From the NCBI GenBank assembly GCA_963923035.1, contig CAWUKT010000007.1, positions 1 through 64,000 of the forward strand: a stretch of DNA of 64,000 nt, read 5' to 3'. The notes under the pieces were generated by a model. The model had not been told where the DNA came from and ran no database searches. It saw only the letters and a list, made by a program, of their open reading frames with translations. Every line of letters starts with the position of its first letter. The stretch's first letter is position 1. Source of the stretch: CAWUKT01 sp963923035. Its GTDB lineage: Bacteria; Bacteroidota; Bacteroidia; J057; JADKCL01. A program made the position numbers and the translations under genes. Positions 8,673-18,434 of the stretch are shown piece after piece.

Positions 8673-10590
8673 TCCGCTGCCGGTATTCCTGGGCGGATTC
8701 AACCGTAATGGCTTCTGAGGGGATCTGGGCGGGCCCTTGGAGCAGGAAATTCTGGCCGAGGGTGGAGTTGAAGGTGTAGGTGGTGGAATTGTCGGGATTG
8801 GTCGTGGTTGCACAACTCACAGTGTGATAGGTAGCGGTGTTGGCGAAATCAGAGAAAGTGGTTATTTCGATGTTGTCGTTGGAAAATTCTGCTCCTAAAG
8901 TGACGGAAGTGCCGTTGTTTGAAGGAGAGATAAATTGGACTGGAATGCCCACCAATTGAGACTTTTGAAGTTCTCCAGAGGAGAAATCTGGATTCCGAGT
9001 TCTACACTCATCTATTTGAAAAAAATCACTGGTATCGAGCCTATTAACTATCTCATTGGAAATACCCTTCGATTTATGAGCCTGAAACAGATTTCGGGTT
9101 CCACAATATTGAATTTTACCTGAATCTAAGCAGAAAGAACAACATTGTTTAGACAGGAAAGCGATATAGTACACATAAGAAGTGTCCATATAGTAAGATT
9201 TAGTACAACATGATATGGAATCATTGTTTGAAGGAAAATAAAATCGCTGTTTCACCGGTTCAATTGAAACAAATCCCTCACCTCCATCATGGTCGTTACA
9301 GATTTCTCCGCTTGACATACCTCTGAAGGTCACAAGGTCTAATGGTCTAGAAGGAGGATCTGAAGTATCGTTTGGTTGGTTATTCTCATTTTGGTCTTGG
9401 GCTAAATTCGGGGTGTACCTAACCGCTAGGACGGAGGCGGATAGCTTATCAATAGGGTTAAAGTTTGTGGCAATTTTACTAAGAAGTGGGTTGTTGTGAA
9501 CCCTTTTAATTAGAGCCTGTGAATCCCTCACATAAGAGAATTTAAGCCCATCATAACCTATTACTCTTCCCGGAATAGGCATCAGGTACTTGTCTCTAAT
9601 GATCATCTGATCAACCAAACATCCTGAGGATGAACAAGAACCACTTGTTTGGAAGTCAATCTGATAGTACCCATTTGCCAGAGGCTGAAATGGAAAAAAA
9701 ATAACGTAGGGATGACCACCGAAAGAAGAAGAAGATTTCAATTTGTCCCAGAAAATATTGTGGTGAATCATTGTACTTAAACAATCACATTGGGGGCAAA
9801 AAGCAGGAATTTCAGGCGTAAGGTCTGTTGGATCAATTACTGTGGGCCCAATCGTCAACTTTGAAATCTCTACAGGATTTCCTCCTCCAGAATGAATTAC
9901 CGGACCGGAAAACATAGAACTATACCCATTACTACTTTTCGCTATTGAAGTAACAAGAAATTCACTCGCGTTTGGGTCATCACGATATATGAGGTCTGAG
10001 ATTAAACCGCTATTCCCGGAATCACAAACATCAACCTGAGGAAAAAAAGAGGTCTCAAAAACTATGAGCACTCCTTTACTTTGCTGGTCAGCCAAACACC
10101 CTAAGGCATTCACCTGAATGAAAAAAAAAGACTCTACACCATCCAAGATCGAAGATTCAATCATTCCGCGACGGCGAGCCCAAGAATTTGAAAAGACAGT
10201 AGCCGAGCTTTTTCGCAAGCACTCTATTTCATCGTTTTTCATTGGCTTTTCGTTATGGTCCCTTGGGAGATATATTCTTCCAATGGCGGTGTTGTCGTCA
10301 TTATAGCGGTGTATTCCCTTCTGTGAGTTGAATAGAGTTATCGTAGGATCGAAGTTTGGATCGTAAGGAATAAATGAAACCAAATAGAACTTCTTAGGAT
10401 TTATGAATTGAACCTCAAAAGCATCTCCCGCTGAAGTATTTTCCCTCTTCCAATACCTGAAATCATTGGACTGATAAGATGAATTTTTAAAATCGACGAA
10501 TTTTAGATTTGACTCATTCAAATCACACTGCCCATTCCCCTCCACCCAAAACCCTAATAAACCGACCACGAAAATCAAAAACCATTTCAT
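8566..10590 (-). CDS. Cys-rich secreted protein, unknown family
   Basis: 674 residues. N-terminal signal peptide (MKWFLIFVVGLLGFWVEGNG, then QCDL). The rest is beta-rich with scattered Cys pairs (CPQCDC, SCCTKS, KQCCSFC), suggesting disulphide bonding outside the cytoplasm. No domain recognised, and no clear T9SS sorting signal at the C-terminus. A strong AGGAGG site stands 6 bases before the ATG, 14 bases after the stop of the TANFOR-like gene, so it is the last gene of a three-gene operon. The body is AT-rich, but the last 36 or so codons run into GC-rich sequence that is also the 3' end of the anti-sigma gene, so the original stop may have been lost. Confidence 0.75.
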   Translation of the reverse strand: MKWFLIFVVGLLGFWVEGNGQCDLNESNLKFVDFKNSSYQSNDFRYWKRENTSAGDAFEVQFINPKKFYLVSFIPYDPNFDPTITLFNSQKGIHRYNDDNTAIGRIYLPRDHNEKPMKNDEIECLRKSSATVFSNSWARRRGMIESSILDGVESFFFIQVNALGCLADQQSKGVLIVFETSFFPQVDVCDSGNSGLISDLIYRDDPNASEFLVTSIAKSSNGYSSMFSGPVIHSGGGNPVEISKLTIGPTVIDPTDLTPEIPAFCPQCDCLSTMIHHNIFWDKLKSSSSFGGHPYVIFFPFQPLANGYYQIDFQTSGSCSSSGCLVDQMIIRDKYLMPIPGRVIGYDGLKFSYVRDSQALIKRVHNNPLLSKIATNFNPIDKLSASVLAVRYTPNLAQDQNENNQPNDTSDPPSRPLDLVTFRGMSSGEICNDHDGGEGFVSIEPVKQRFYFPSNNDSISCCTKSYYMDTSYVYYIAFLSKQCCSFCLDSGKIQYCGTRNLFQAHKSKGISNEIVNRLDTSDFFQIDECRTRNPDFSSGELQKSQLVGIPVQFISPSNNGTSVTLGAEFSNDNIEITTFSDFANTATYHTVSCATTTNPDNSTTYTFNSTLGQNFLLQGPAQIPSEAITVESAQEYRQRINPVAPRGGSPAPDKGIPWWRKWFVIDPARVGARN

Positions 10591-10604
10591 TTTTTCCTCC
10601 TGTT

Positions 10605-12611
10605 TTAATGTACCTGAAATGAAAAACTGCTCTCCACAAATGAGCCCGGGAGGCCCAGCATTGCACTGTGGTTTTCAGCCATGTAATTGACCGTATAGCC
10701 GCCGGGAGCCAAGGGATTTTCGACGGAATTGATCCCGTCAAGACTGACGCTGCCATTGGGCAGGCCGGTGGGACAGCATTCGGTTCCCGTAGCCACAGTA
10801 TTGCCAGTATCGTCTACGAGTTCGTAGGCAACGCCTGTAACAGGGATATAACCGCCCGGGCCAATGCCGTCTCCGAACCAGAAGAGCCCCCCTCCACTAC
10901 TGACACTTCCACCGACACTCAAATCAGGGATAGGGCCATGTTGCCATGGAAAAGGATCGGTGTCATAACAACTCTTTACCGCAATGAGGCCGTTGGAGAC
11001 ATCGACGCATTCCCGCTGTTTGCGAATTTTATCAGTGGTGATGCAGTTGGAATAGGGCGTCGTGTTTCCACGTGAATTGAGAAATTTGAACGTGAAAACT
11101 GAGGTAGGCGCTGGGATTGCGAATTGAACAGTGGGACTTTGGATTACTTCCAGGGGCTGGGTATCCAGTGGCGGCAACAACGATTCTCCCGATGGACTCA
11201 TCGGAAAGGCACAGAGGAAACCATTCCCCGACTCCCACTTGATATCGAAGGTATCATTGGGTACCAGTTGGACATTGGCCCAGTCCTGAACATCGTTGCA
11301 GTTGGATACGCAGAGGCTGATCGTGCGGGGCTTCTCTTCGATTTGAAAGGTTGCTTTTGGTCCAACAGCCTGCCGGTTTGGTCCGTCTCGCCAGAGATAG
11401 GACAATCCTCTTTTTCCTCTTCTACCCAACTCCACTTCCTCCCCCACGGCTCCACTGTACGCCACCTCCCCGCCCAAGTGACCTGAGGCATCCGGTTTTT
11501 TGCAGGAATCCTTTGGCATACTCACTCTAATTGTTTTAACTGAATCATCCTCAGAAACAAAATTGGTATAACCATCATTTTTCTTATCTCCATTTCCATT
11601 TGAGTCTCCCTTGCTATCAACTTGACCAACAGGATTGCCATTCGCATCTGTGTCTCCACCAGCAGGTTCACCGTCATCGCCTTGATTCCCGCTCGGGTCT
11701 TTTCCGCCAGGATCCGTTCCAGTTGAGTCGGGATTTCCAGAACTTGAAACCGTATCATTTGGGACAGTGTCGCACCTTGTCAAATGGACTGTTCTGATGT
11801 CTCCTAAAGATGGATTCCCGATTTGTTTCCCCAAGGCATCAACAGCAACAACCTGAATTACAACATCTTGCCCCCCTTCATAGTCAAAAGGCATTTCGTC
11901 CTCATAAATATTAAAAGTTGGGTTTAAAGATGGGCCTTTTTCAAGCAGAAGGTTTGCAGTATCTGAAAGAATCAGTGCTTCCGGTTCCACATTATCGGGC
12001 TTTTCAAATATCCTAAGTATATATTCTGCAGTCTTGGAAGCTGGGGAAATAGCAGTGGCTACTACTTGTGGCCCCTGGTTGATGCACAAAACATCTCGAT
12101 CCCACGGAGTCACAATGAAAGGAGGGGTAATGTCTCCAATGCATATTGGAGGGGTACACATAGGAACGGGCGGATACAATGTCCCATCCTCTGTTTTTAC
12201 TTGAACACAGAACTGGTATTCGCCTGCAGGGAGTCGAGAACTAAGTTCAGCCGCTATTCTTACTTCTCGATCAATGAACAATTGACTTTCCGTTACTCCG
12301 ATGAGATCCGTATAGCGAATATCCTTCCCATCAGGAGGGATATCTATTAGAGGCATTCGGTTGACTCGGGTGAAGGCGACCGTATCAGTTCCTAAGATTA
12401 CTTGGATTTTCAGTCTACCCCTAACTGTTCCTTGGAAAGCACTCAGAACACTGACATAAATATCTTCATCTCCTGTCACATAGTCAGCTAAAAAAGGACT
12501 CAAATCTCCATCTTCTTCAATTGTGGGGGTAAGCTGACCGTAGGCGGGCAGGAGCCCGCCCGCCCCGGTCCAGAAACATAAGAAACTGAGTATATAAAGT
12601 GATTTTTTCAT
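10605..12611 (-). CDS. Secreted protein with TANFOR-like N-terminal domain
   Basis: 668 residues from the ATG at 12611, chosen because it gives a signal peptide (MKKSLYILSFLCFWTGAGGLLPAYG) and because it overlaps the stop of the upstream gene in an ATGA. The first 170 residues (SPFLADYV...LPAGEYQFCVQV...MCTPPICIGDITPPFIVTP) match my memory of TANFOR domains of Bacteroidota surface proteins. A Gly/Asp/Asn-rich linker covers about 285-347, followed by an Ig-like region with paired Cys. Secreted; role unknown, but TANFOR proteins are often encoded next to outer-membrane barrels as here. An in-frame extension upstream of 12611 lacks any signal peptide logic and was rejected. Confidence 0.78.
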   Translation of the reverse strand: MKKSLYILSFLCFWTGAGGLLPAYGQLTPTIEEDGDLSPFLADYVTGDEDIYVSVLSAFQGTVRGRLKIQVILGTDTVAFTRVNRMPLIDIPPDGKDIRYTDLIGVTESQLFIDREVRIAAELSSRLPAGEYQFCVQVKTEDGTLYPPVPMCTPPICIGDITPPFIVTPWDRDVLCINQGPQVVATAISPASKTAEYILRIFEKPDNVEPEALILSDTANLLLEKGPSLNPTFNIYEDEMPFDYEGGQDVVIQVVAVDALGKQIGNPSLGDIRTVHLTRCDTVPNDTVSSSGNPDSTGTDPGGKDPSGNQGDDGEPAGGDTDANGNPVGQVDSKGDSNGNGDKKNDGYTNFVSEDDSVKTIRVSMPKDSCKKPDASGHLGGEVAYSGAVGEEVELGRRGKRGLSYLWRDGPNRQAVGPKATFQIEEKPRTISLCVSNCNDVQDWANVQLVPNDTFDIKWESGNGFLCAFPMSPSGESLLPPLDTQPLEVIQSPTVQFAIPAPTSVFTFKFLNSRGNTTPYSNCITTDKIRKQRECVDVSNGLIAVKSCYDTDPFPWQHGPIPDLSVGGSVSSGGGLFWFGDGIGPGGYIPVTGVAYELVDDTGNTVATGTECCPTGLPNGSVSLDGINSVENPLAPGGYTVNYMAENHSAMLGLPGSFVESSFSFQVH

Positions 12612-14332
12612 TTTCCGAATGAGAATTGGGTGGTGAACTGGGAAAAAAGGACCAGGCCCGAATTGATGTCGGGACCCCTGCGGTGCCGGACCTGCGTCGA
12701 CCAACGGAAATTCAATTTGCCGGGCGGGCGGTACTGGCAATTCAGCGCCGCTACAAATTGCTGTATCCGGCCACTGGCCACGAACTGCATCCGCTGAACC
12801 CGGAATCCGGGCGCTAGGGTCAGCCGGGGTTTTTCCATCCGGAGTTGGTAGGTGGCCCCGAAGTTGAATTGGTCGAAACCGTTTTGCCGCATCAGAAATG
12901 CATGGCTGCGAAGACTCTGCTTGCCCTTGCGCCAAGAAATCTGGTGGGAAAGGTTGAGCGAGGTGGTCGTGACGGGCAGAATGGTATCGGTGATGAAATT
13001 GTATTGGATGGATTCTGATTGGTTCAATCCCGCAGAAAATCGATTCGACTTTAACTTGAACTGAGCATTGATCCCCGCCATTTCAAAGGTCTGCCGGGCC
13101 GTGAGTTCCTCGGCAAGGTCAACGCTGCGTTGCTCGAAATTGGTGAAGAAGGCTTGGAGGGAGAATTTTTGAGAATGGAAAAACTGAACGCTTCCCCGCA
13201 GGTTGAGGCGATTGGCCGTTTCGGTTTTGGGGCCTTGGTTTTGTCCGAACAACAGGGGGAAGTCCAGATTCGTTTTTTCCCGCCCAAACATCCATTCCCA
13301 ACGCAGGGAACGCTTGTTTTCTGGATTGTAATACACATGCTGAGCATAGCGAATGAAGACCCGCGCCCGGTCGTACAACTGGAACGGCGTATGAATCCGG
13401 TACGCCTGCGGTCCCCGGTAATCCGCATTGGCACTCAACTCAAAGGTCCCCTGTTTGAATCCCATCGCCGCCCTTCCCGACAAGTCCGGCGCCGAATTGC
13501 TGTCTAATACGAACAGGTTGTTGATCCACGAATCCTCCGCGTATTCAATGGGCTCCCGACCGGCGTTCGAGGAGGTTAAAGTTGCCAGTAGTTCTGCTTG
13601 TTGGAAAAATGAGCCCACCCGGACCCCACAACCCAGCCCCAAAGACTGAGACCGTTGTGGTGTGGCAGAAAAAGCGAGTTGGGCGGCATTGGGATCATCT
13701 TCCGCCCGGACATACGAGATGTGGCTGTAAGTCGAGTCCGGTCGCCCGGTACGGAGAAAGACCGCAAGCAAAGATTGGCGAGGACGGGCCTTCAAGTCTA
13801 GCGTTGAGTCAGCTGCTTGGGGAAGAAAGCTATACCCAGCCGTTACGTTCAGTCGAAAGTTCCGGCCCTTCAGCCCTGCCATTGCTCCATTGACCGGCAC
13901 TACGCCCTCAAAGGCCATTGTTCTCCCCCTAGGTAGAACCGTTCCCACTGCCAATTCGTAGTGCTTCCGGTCCAAGCTGAGCTGGGTAAAATTGTTCCGT
14001 CCTCCCCACCGTTGAAGCATCTGAAGCGGCAAGGGCGTCTCAATATCCGGCCTAAAATTCCCCGCCGGGTAGTTCCAGGATATGCGCAACGGCATTTCCA
14101 GCTTGCCCACCCGAATCTTGAATCTCCCCGACAAGCGGTTCCTCAGGCTCGGAACCAATGATTCTTCCAGCAGCCTAAATTGGGTGCCATTGTAAGTGGT
14201 AGTATTGGTCAGTTGGCCAGAAACACCAACCCGAGATTGATCTTGTTGGGCAAGGCCCATTTGAAAAAGTAACAGCCATGCAATGACCAGTCCCGAAGCC
14301 TTTTGGCTCCATGGTATTTGAAGTGCCCCCAT
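12608..14332 (-). CDS. Predicted outer-membrane beta-barrel protein
   Basis: 574 residues with a signal peptide (hydrophobic residues 13-28, ending GLAQ). The remainder alternates polar and hydrophobic residues in many short strands with aromatic girdles (for example NFTQLSLDRKHYELAVGTVLP, FRLNVTAGYSFLP, RVFIRYAQHVYYN), ending in GLVLFSQFTTQFSFGK, as expected of a large monomeric barrel. It lacks a TonB plug. First gene of an operon: its TGA overlaps the ATG of the TANFOR-like gene, giving translational coupling. A role in anchoring or exporting the two secreted products is inference from position. No sequence family recognised. Confidence 0.72.
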   Translation of the reverse strand: MGALQIPWSQKASGLVIAWLLLFQMGLAQQDQSRVGVSGQLTNTTTYNGTQFRLLEESLVPSLRNRLSGRFKIRVGKLEMPLRISWNYPAGNFRPDIETPLPLQMLQRWGGRNNFTQLSLDRKHYELAVGTVLPRGRTMAFEGVVPVNGAMAGLKGRNFRLNVTAGYSFLPQAADSTLDLKARPRQSLLAVFLRTGRPDSTYSHISYVRAEDDPNAAQLAFSATPQRSQSLGLGCGVRVGSFFQQAELLATLTSSNAGREPIEYAEDSWINNLFVLDSNSAPDLSGRAAMGFKQGTFELSANADYRGPQAYRIHTPFQLYDRARVFIRYAQHVYYNPENKRSLRWEWMFGREKTNLDFPLLFGQNQGPKTETANRLNLRGSVQFFHSQKFSLQAFFTNFEQRSVDLAEELTARQTFEMAGINAQFKLKSNRFSAGLNQSESIQYNFITDTILPVTTTSLNLSHQISWRKGKQSLRSHAFLMRQNGFDQFNFGATYQLRMEKPRLTLAPGFRVQRMQFVASGRIQQFVAALNCQYRPPGKLNFRWSTQVRHRRGPDINSGLVLFSQFTTQFSFGK

Positions 14333-14819
14333 GTTGTGATTCGTGTTTTAGTTTGGGGCAAGAACCATGATAGAGAGAAAGAAGTCAATCACAGAAATTG
14401 AAGAAAATTCTTTTTTGAAATGGTTGTTATTAAATAGAAACCAAGGGTTAGAATCGAAAAAATATCCTTTTCAGAGACTGAATTGAGTTTAGGGCTGGTA
14501 GAAAATTAGGCGAAAATTCTTTTCTATTTTCTTTTCGACCTCATTTCTTGCCATTGGGAATATATATCGACAAACATGCACGAATTAAATTTTCCCGATT
14601 ACGGAAGGGCAAAAAAGGAATTTCAGACAGACTCCGTTCCAACAAAAAGACCTACCATTTTCAGAGAGAAAATAAACTCGTTGATTTTTCATTGGTGAAG
14701 AGCCTATTCAAAGAAGAACTCTCCGTCAATCTTAATTTGGGGAGCCCCCTGCCTATTACGACTTTGGCAACATCATTTAACAGCTATTCGAAAATCGAAT
14801 AGTCATCAAAAACAGTATT
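14333..14819. other. Divergent intergenic region, AT-rich
   Basis: 487 bases between the divergent barrel gene and the T9SS cargo gene. It is AT-rich, contains two copies of a GAAAATTCTTTT sequence (about 14402 and 14514) and the inverted repeat described separately at 14784. A short open frame at 14548-14802 is not convincing (no signal, no recognisable composition). Promoters for both flanking genes must lie here but no clean TTG/TAnnTTTG pair was found. Confidence 0.5.
14784..14802. promoter_or_regulatory. 8-bp inverted repeat before T9SS cargo gene
   Basis: CTATTCGA, AAA, TCGAATAG: perfect 8-bp arms ending 17 bases before the ATG at 14820. Position fits an operator or a small leader hairpin that could affect translation start. 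No T tract follows, so it is not a terminator. Confidence 0.35.
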
Positions 14820-17800
14820 ATGAAAACTAAACCTATCCTCTGGCCAGTGGCCTTACTAGGCTATCTATGCTTGCTAATGGCCCAACTCAATGCTCAAAGC
14901 ACGGTTCTCCCGCTCTTTGAAGAAACTGTTGGTACTCCTGGAGATGAATTCTCTGGTTGGACCTATTACGATGATGACAACCAAGGATACTACCAATTGG
15001 GAAGTACAGGTGGCCTTGCCAGTCTGACTTTCCTTGACATTTCTGGCAATCCGATCTGGACGAGAACCTATGATGCCGTTGCCTATTTTCGCTACATGAC
15101 CAAAGCTCCCAATGGGGACCTTATCATGATGGGAGATAAATATTATCCTGGTGGATTTCGGGAAATCTATGTGAGCAGAACCCAGCCCAATGGTCAGTTG
15201 GTCTGGACGAATGCCTACACTTTGACTGGACGCATGATCGCCAACGAAATTATCCCTTCTGAAAACGACTCTTACCTCATCAAAGCCTGGAATTCTCCGA
15301 GTGGATCTACCGATGACCGTCTGGCCTTGTTCCGAATTGATGGTCAGGGTAATATAATATGGTCTCTGTCCCAGGATTCGGGAGATTTTCAAGTCAATGG
15401 CATTGCACCCGATGGATTAGGAGGGTGTTTTTACGGAGGTTCGATTGCAGTGAACGGTGATCCTTTCCTTGGAAGAATTGACAAGAATGGGAATCAGGTG
15501 TGGCTGAAAAACTTCCCAACGCGGGATGGCTATACCATCAATACCCTTAAACTTTCCTCTAGCGGTGATCGAATCCTAATTGGAGGGCAAATTTTCAGTC
15601 AAAATGGACCTGTACTTTTCGATGCCTATGCCGCCCTGGCAGATACTTTGGGAAATATCATTTGGGCGCAAAGATTCCCGACCACTCCAGTAAATGGCTC
15701 CAATACCGCAGGGCCTTTTACTCAGGTCTTTGAAGGTGCGGATGGAAAATTCTATGTTGTCACCCGATTGAAAGATGGAAACATCTTCCTGCCAGCGATT
15801 GCACGATTGGATTTTTCGGGCAACCTGGAAAAATATGTTGCTTTTCCTCAACCAGTTGAATCGTGGTTGGTGAGAATGACTGGGACCAACCCAGAGAGGA
15901 TCATCATTAGTCGGAATCGCAATGTGCCCGGTTTAGGAGCCGACAACTACCTTGCGGTAATGGATTCAAGTCTGGATTTCTGTTATCAACAAGGAAGCCT
16001 CCCTGCCCCCGTCTCCTTTTCTTTTCCTGGTTCAAACTGGAGTGTCCCGCTGGGTAGCCTCCCCTTAAATGTAACTTCGTATTCCCAATTCGGAACTACT
16101 CAATTCACTTCAAGTCAATTGTGTACATCCTGTTTCTTTGAAGTCCCTGAAGACTCGCTTGTCTGTTCCCAAATTGATGGTTGTTCAAGTGGAAATCCCA
16201 AGGTCTGCATCCCGTTGGTTGCAAAGTATTCCTTGCCCTCTGGAGTAATTGGGATGGACTACACTCTCAACTACGATCCCAATTTCATGCAGCCCACCGG
16301 ACAAGTTACATTGGGAAATGTAGTCACTGCTTCGTCCCCGGCAGCGAATTATAGCATCAACACGCTCACCAATCCCGGTGAGGTCAATGTCAGTGTCTTC
16401 TATACCGGACAAGCCCCTCCATCTGCTGAGTTTCAAGGTCCTGGTGAAGTTGCTTGCGTTGAGTTTGAATTGCTTCAAGGCTATCAATCTGGCCTAACAC
16501 TTCCCATTTCAGTGACTGATCTCCTCCAAAGTTACGCCGTCGGGTATGATACGGCTTGTGTAACCCCAGGATCTTTCACCCTTCTGGACGACTCGATCTT
16601 GAATGGACAGGTTTTGTATTGGAACGATTCGAATCGCCCCCTTCGTTTCTCTACAACCACCCCCAACCTTTACAATATCACACACATCCAAGCAGGGAAT
16701 GGCCAGTGCCAACCGTTAGGTCCTCTAACTGCAACGGACACTTTCGGTAATTTTTCCATTACCACCCCATTGAATGGAGAGGTTCTCCTGAACCGGGACA
16801 TTGCTGGAGACACCACCATACCCTGTCCTGTATCGGTGATGCCCACGATCAACTCTATGGATGCCTATTGGACCAGCTTGGTCACCACTCAAAATAACTC
16901 CTGGGTTCCAAACGCCTTCCAAATCATCGCGATGGATGTGAACATGGATGGAAGTGTGACGGCGAGTGATATCACCTTGATGCAGGATCGGATCGTGGGG
17001 AATATTTGCGAGTACCCCCAGGCATGGAATCAGACCAGCAACTCTCTCGGAAAGGATTGGCGGTTTGTGGATGCACAAGAGCTTACCAATAATCCCGGCT
17101 ATACCGTCAGTGGTAACTATCCTGGTCCCGATAACATGGGATACCAGCGGTTAAATGTGCCTGATCCCAGTTTCTGTCTCCCCGTGCCCACGACCAGCAA
17201 TTCATTCTGTACGACCATTGACAGTATGACTTATCATGCAATTCTTCTGGGAGATGTGAACGGTACCTGGACAGGTCAGCCGCCTGTTGCAACCAACCTG
17301 AAAGTGGACGGAGCAGAGTCCATTTCCATTTTGTATGAAGAGATAGTACCCCAAGAGAACTGTAAAGCACTGGTGCCCATTAAAATCAATTGTGATGGCT
17401 CACTTGTCGGATTCGACTTTTTCCTGGATTTATCGGAATCAGTTCGTATTGAAGAATTGAAATTGCCCGCGTCAAGCAGCATCCAGATGGCATGGAAACA
17501 ACACGAATCAGGTACACTTTCTGTTACTGGATATTCTACCGCAGGAGGCGAAAATAGTTCGGTTGTACTCACAGCTTTGATTGCCATTCATCCCGGCACT
17601 TTTGATGTCAGCGAAGCCACATCCTCGGGATGGATCAATGGTAATTCGGTCCCTATTATTGCAGGTGATGTCTTTGATTGTGCCGGAATGGCTACTAATT
17701 CAGGTGAAATTACGGAAGCAATTGAACATCTGACAATCTACCCGAACCCGTTCACCGATGAAATTATCGTTGACTGTCGTCGACTGAAAGATGTGCCCAA

Positions 17801-17951
17801 GGAGGGCCTAATCATGAATTTGCAGGGCGCTGTTGTCAAGCGATTTGCGATTACATCTGGAGACGTCGAACACGTCAAATTGGATACCCTACCGGATGGG
17901 GTCTATTTTGTGAAAATTGGAGAATGGACGAAGAAGGTAGTTAAGCAGTAG
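14820..17951 (+). CDS. Large T9SS type A cargo protein with dockerin-like segment
   Basis: 1043 residues. Signal peptide (ILWPVALLGYLCLLMAQLNAQ). Residues about 30-420 look like a beta-propeller of quasi-repeats (LFRIDGQGNIIWSLS, GRIDKNGNQVWLKNF, YAALADTLGNIIWAQRF). A Cys-rich middle (about 435-570) resembles cohesin-type beta sandwiches (VCIPLVAKYSLPSGVIGMDYTLNYDP). Around 700-730 comes MDVNMDGSVTASDITLMQDRIVG, a dockerin/EF-hand-like calcium motif. The C-terminus (LTIYPNPFTDEIIVD...LPDGVYFVKIGEWTKKVVKQ) is a clear type A T9SS sorting domain. It is therefore exported by the Por system and attached to or released from the cell surface. Monocistronic: strong terminator directly after the stop. 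Confidence 0.88.
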   Translation: MKTKPILWPVALLGYLCLLMAQLNAQSTVLPLFEETVGTPGDEFSGWTYYDDDNQGYYQLGSTGGLASLTFLDISGNPIWTRTYDAVAYFRYMTKAPNGDLIMMGDKYYPGGFREIYVSRTQPNGQLVWTNAYTLTGRMIANEIIPSENDSYLIKAWNSPSGSTDDRLALFRIDGQGNIIWSLSQDSGDFQVNGIAPDGLGGCFYGGSIAVNGDPFLGRIDKNGNQVWLKNFPTRDGYTINTLKLSSSGDRILIGGQIFSQNGPVLFDAYAALADTLGNIIWAQRFPTTPVNGSNTAGPFTQVFEGADGKFYVVTRLKDGNIFLPAIARLDFSGNLEKYVAFPQPVESWLVRMTGTNPERIIISRNRNVPGLGADNYLAVMDSSLDFCYQQGSLPAPVSFSFPGSNWSVPLGSLPLNVTSYSQFGTTQFTSSQLCTSCFFEVPEDSLVCSQIDGCSSGNPKVCIPLVAKYSLPSGVIGMDYTLNYDPNFMQPTGQVTLGNVVTASSPAANYSINTLTNPGEVNVSVFYTGQAPPSAEFQGPGEVACVEFELLQGYQSGLTLPISVTDLLQSYAVGYDTACVTPGSFTLLDDSILNGQVLYWNDSNRPLRFSTTTPNLYNITHIQAGNGQCQPLGPLTATDTFGNFSITTPLNGEVLLNRDIAGDTTIPCPVSVMPTINSMDAYWTSLVTTQNNSWVPNAFQIIAMDVNMDGSVTASDITLMQDRIVGNICEYPQAWNQTSNSLGKDWRFVDAQELTNNPGYTVSGNYPGPDNMGYQRLNVPDPSFCLPVPTTSNSFCTTIDSMTYHAILLGDVNGTWTGQPPVATNLKVDGAESISILYEEIVPQENCKALVPIKINCDGSLVGFDFFLDLSESVRIEELKLPASSSIQMAWKQHESGTLSVTGYSTAGGENSSVVLTALIAIHPGTFDVSEATSSGWINGNSVPIIAGDVFDCAGMATNSGEITEAIEHLTIYPNPFTDEIIVDCRRLKDVPKEGLIMNLQGAVVKRFAITSGDVEHVKLDTLPDGVYFVKIGEWTKKVVKQ

Positions 17952-17960
17952 AAGTCAAAC

Positions 17961-18005
17961 AAAAATCCCCTTCGGACTGATCGAAGTCCAGGGGATTTCT
18001 TTTTT
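17961..18005. terminator. Intrinsic terminator after T9SS cargo gene
   Basis: Stem AAATCCCC (17963-17970) pairs with GGGGATTT (17991-17998), with an inner helix GGACT/AGTCC, followed by a T tract to 18005. It starts 9 bases after the stop at 17951. The A run on the 5' side means it could also work on the minus strand for the small gene ending at 18186. Confidence 0.85.
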
Positions 18006-18185
18006 GGTTACGGTGACTATACCCGACAGTACTTAAACTTTTTTCAGAATGGGGATTATTTCCAGCTTTTCCACCCAAATAGCCTTGCAACCCCAAAAAC
18101 CCCGGCCACGCCCAATCGAGCGCAGCCGGAACCACCTGCCCAACGGCAGGAAATCAAAAACCAATTCTTTTTACCTAAGAAGCGT

Positions 18186-18434
18186 TTAATCTCTGTTGAA
18201 TTCTTCCGAATGCCAGTTGCGGTACCGCGACTGGCGCAACGCATTGATGTCCTGCATTGCCTGGACGGGGTCGAGGGCAAGCCCTTGCCGTTTGTGAAAC
18301 TGGATCATATCGGGCATGGATGACTCGTCGGGCCAGTCCGCGTAGACCTCGGGGGGGATGTCTTCCCGTTTGTCGGGCCACCACAAATCGGGTGGATCGT
18401 TGTTGTGGGGTTCATGTTCGTTGTTCATATTCAA
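18186..18434 (-). CDS. Small acidic hypothetical protein
   Basis: 82 residues, hydrophilic, rich in Asp, Glu, Asn and Pro at the N-terminus (NNDPPDLWWPDKREDIPPEVYADWP) and helical at the C-terminus (DPVQAMQDINALRQSRYRNWHSEEF). No signal or membrane segment. Its start overlaps the end of the preceding small gene by 23 bases, so the two are translated from one message. Not recognised; last gene of the HTH cluster. Confidence 0.6.
   Translation of the reverse strand: MNMNNEHEPHNNDPPDLWWPDKREDIPPEVYADWPDESSMPDMIQFHKRQGLALDPVQAMQDINALRQSRYRNWHSEEFNRD

Noticed and set aside
14548..14802. 84-codon frame before the T9SS cargo gene
   Set aside because: No recognisable composition or start signal; ends in the inverted repeat.
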